Shown here: piece after piece, positions 32,749 to 32,992 of the stretch
Position numbering within the stretch: position 1 is the first letter of the stretch
Layout of the letters: each line of letters begins with the position of its first letter
NCBI RefSeq assembly: GCF_003946025.1
Contig: NZ_RHNR01000037.1
Location: 1 to 32,992, forward strand
Source: Lacticaseibacillus songhuajiangensis
GTDB lineage: Bacteria; Bacillota; Bacilli; Lactobacillales; Lactobacillaceae
Length of the DNA: 32,992 nt
Reading direction: 5' to 3'
Notes under the pieces: generated by a model
The model's input: the letters and a program-made list of their open reading frames with translations, nothing else
Told to the model about the DNA's origin: nothing
Database searches by the model: none
Translations under genes and position numbers: made by a program

Positions 32749-32992
32749 GCTGTCCGTCAGCATAAGTGTTTTGGCGACGAAGTCGCGCACGGCCTCTGTG
32801 CCGTTTTCATACCGCCGCTAGGCGGTGAGGTCGGCAACTCCGGCGTGAGTGCACTTGGGCTGCGCTCCGGAGAACTACGTCGGGCGGGACCGCTCCAGGC
32901 GGCTTTGCCGTCTTCCGCTGGCAGATTTGCCGCAAACCCGGCGTCAAATCCGCGCTCCTGAGATAATCTGCGGTGTACACCCGGCAAAATCA
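32749..32992 (+). repeat. Dispersed structured intergenic repeat, copy 3 (longest)
   Basis: The longest copy, truncated by the window end. From GCTGTCCGTCAG it runs through hairpin GCGAC-GAA-GTCGC, hairpin ACCGCC-GCTA-GGCGGT, the linear block GGCAACTCCGGCG, then GCGG-GA-CCGC, AGGCGG-CTTTG-CCGTCT and GGC-AGATTT-GCC, and the block GCGTCAAATCCGCGCTCC. The first half matches copy 1 and the second half matches copy 2. Open frames crossing it have no family signal. It sits upstream of the ABC permease operon, pointing away from it. Confidence 0.78.

Overview
This window reads as chromosome of a relatively GC-rich member of the Lactobacillaceae. The evidence is a low-GC-Gram-positive gene set (comG operon followed by a YtxK-type methyltransferase and acetate kinase, the cdaA-cdaR-glmM operon, glmS, an OmpR-type two-component pair), an ssrA gene with the tag AKNENSYALAA, strong AGGAGG-type ribosome binding sites, frequent GTG and TTG starts, and a huge sortase-anchored MucBP-repeat adhesin of the type found in lactobacilli. 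I cannot name the species from the sequence alone.

Layout. 1-322: a partial copy of a dispersed structured repeat, then an uninformative leader. 323-1669: a small FtsX-like membrane protein and a partner that looks like an ABC ATPase whose catalytic motifs have all decayed. 1692-2146: tmRNA with promoter and terminator on the minus strand, its promoter overlapping that of a response regulator/histidine kinase operon (2251-4446). 4526-10925, all minus: comGA-GB-GC-GD-GE-GF-GG, then (from its own promoter) ytxK-like methyltransferase, ackA and a small membrane protein. comGA carries an in-frame stop about 31 codons before what looks like its natural end. 11029-12675: an orphan OppA-type lipoprotein. 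12856-15357: an unusual intracellular GH31 enzyme, convergent with yebC (15409-16146). 16304-23515: a 2403-residue surface adhesin with five exact 152-residue repeats. 23957-24457: VanZ-family protein. 24572-29943, all minus: glmS, then the cdaA-cdaR-glmM operon, which links c-di-AMP synthesis to UDP-GlcNAc supply. 30461-32597: an intact FtsX-type permease and its ATPase. Two further copies of the dispersed repeat lie at 30057-30192 and 32749-32992.

How parts work together: ackA with the methyltransferase and comG follow the order commonly seen in Bacillales and Lactobacillales. GlmS and GlmM catalyse consecutive parts of the route to UDP-GlcNAc, and CdaA/CdaR set c-di-AMP, which controls osmolyte and cell-wall homeostasis. 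The most novel item is the dispersed, hairpin-rich intergenic repeat: three diverged copies in 33 kb, with stems preserved although their bases differ, suggesting a mobile or RNA-level function. The second is the degenerate ABC pair at 323-1669.
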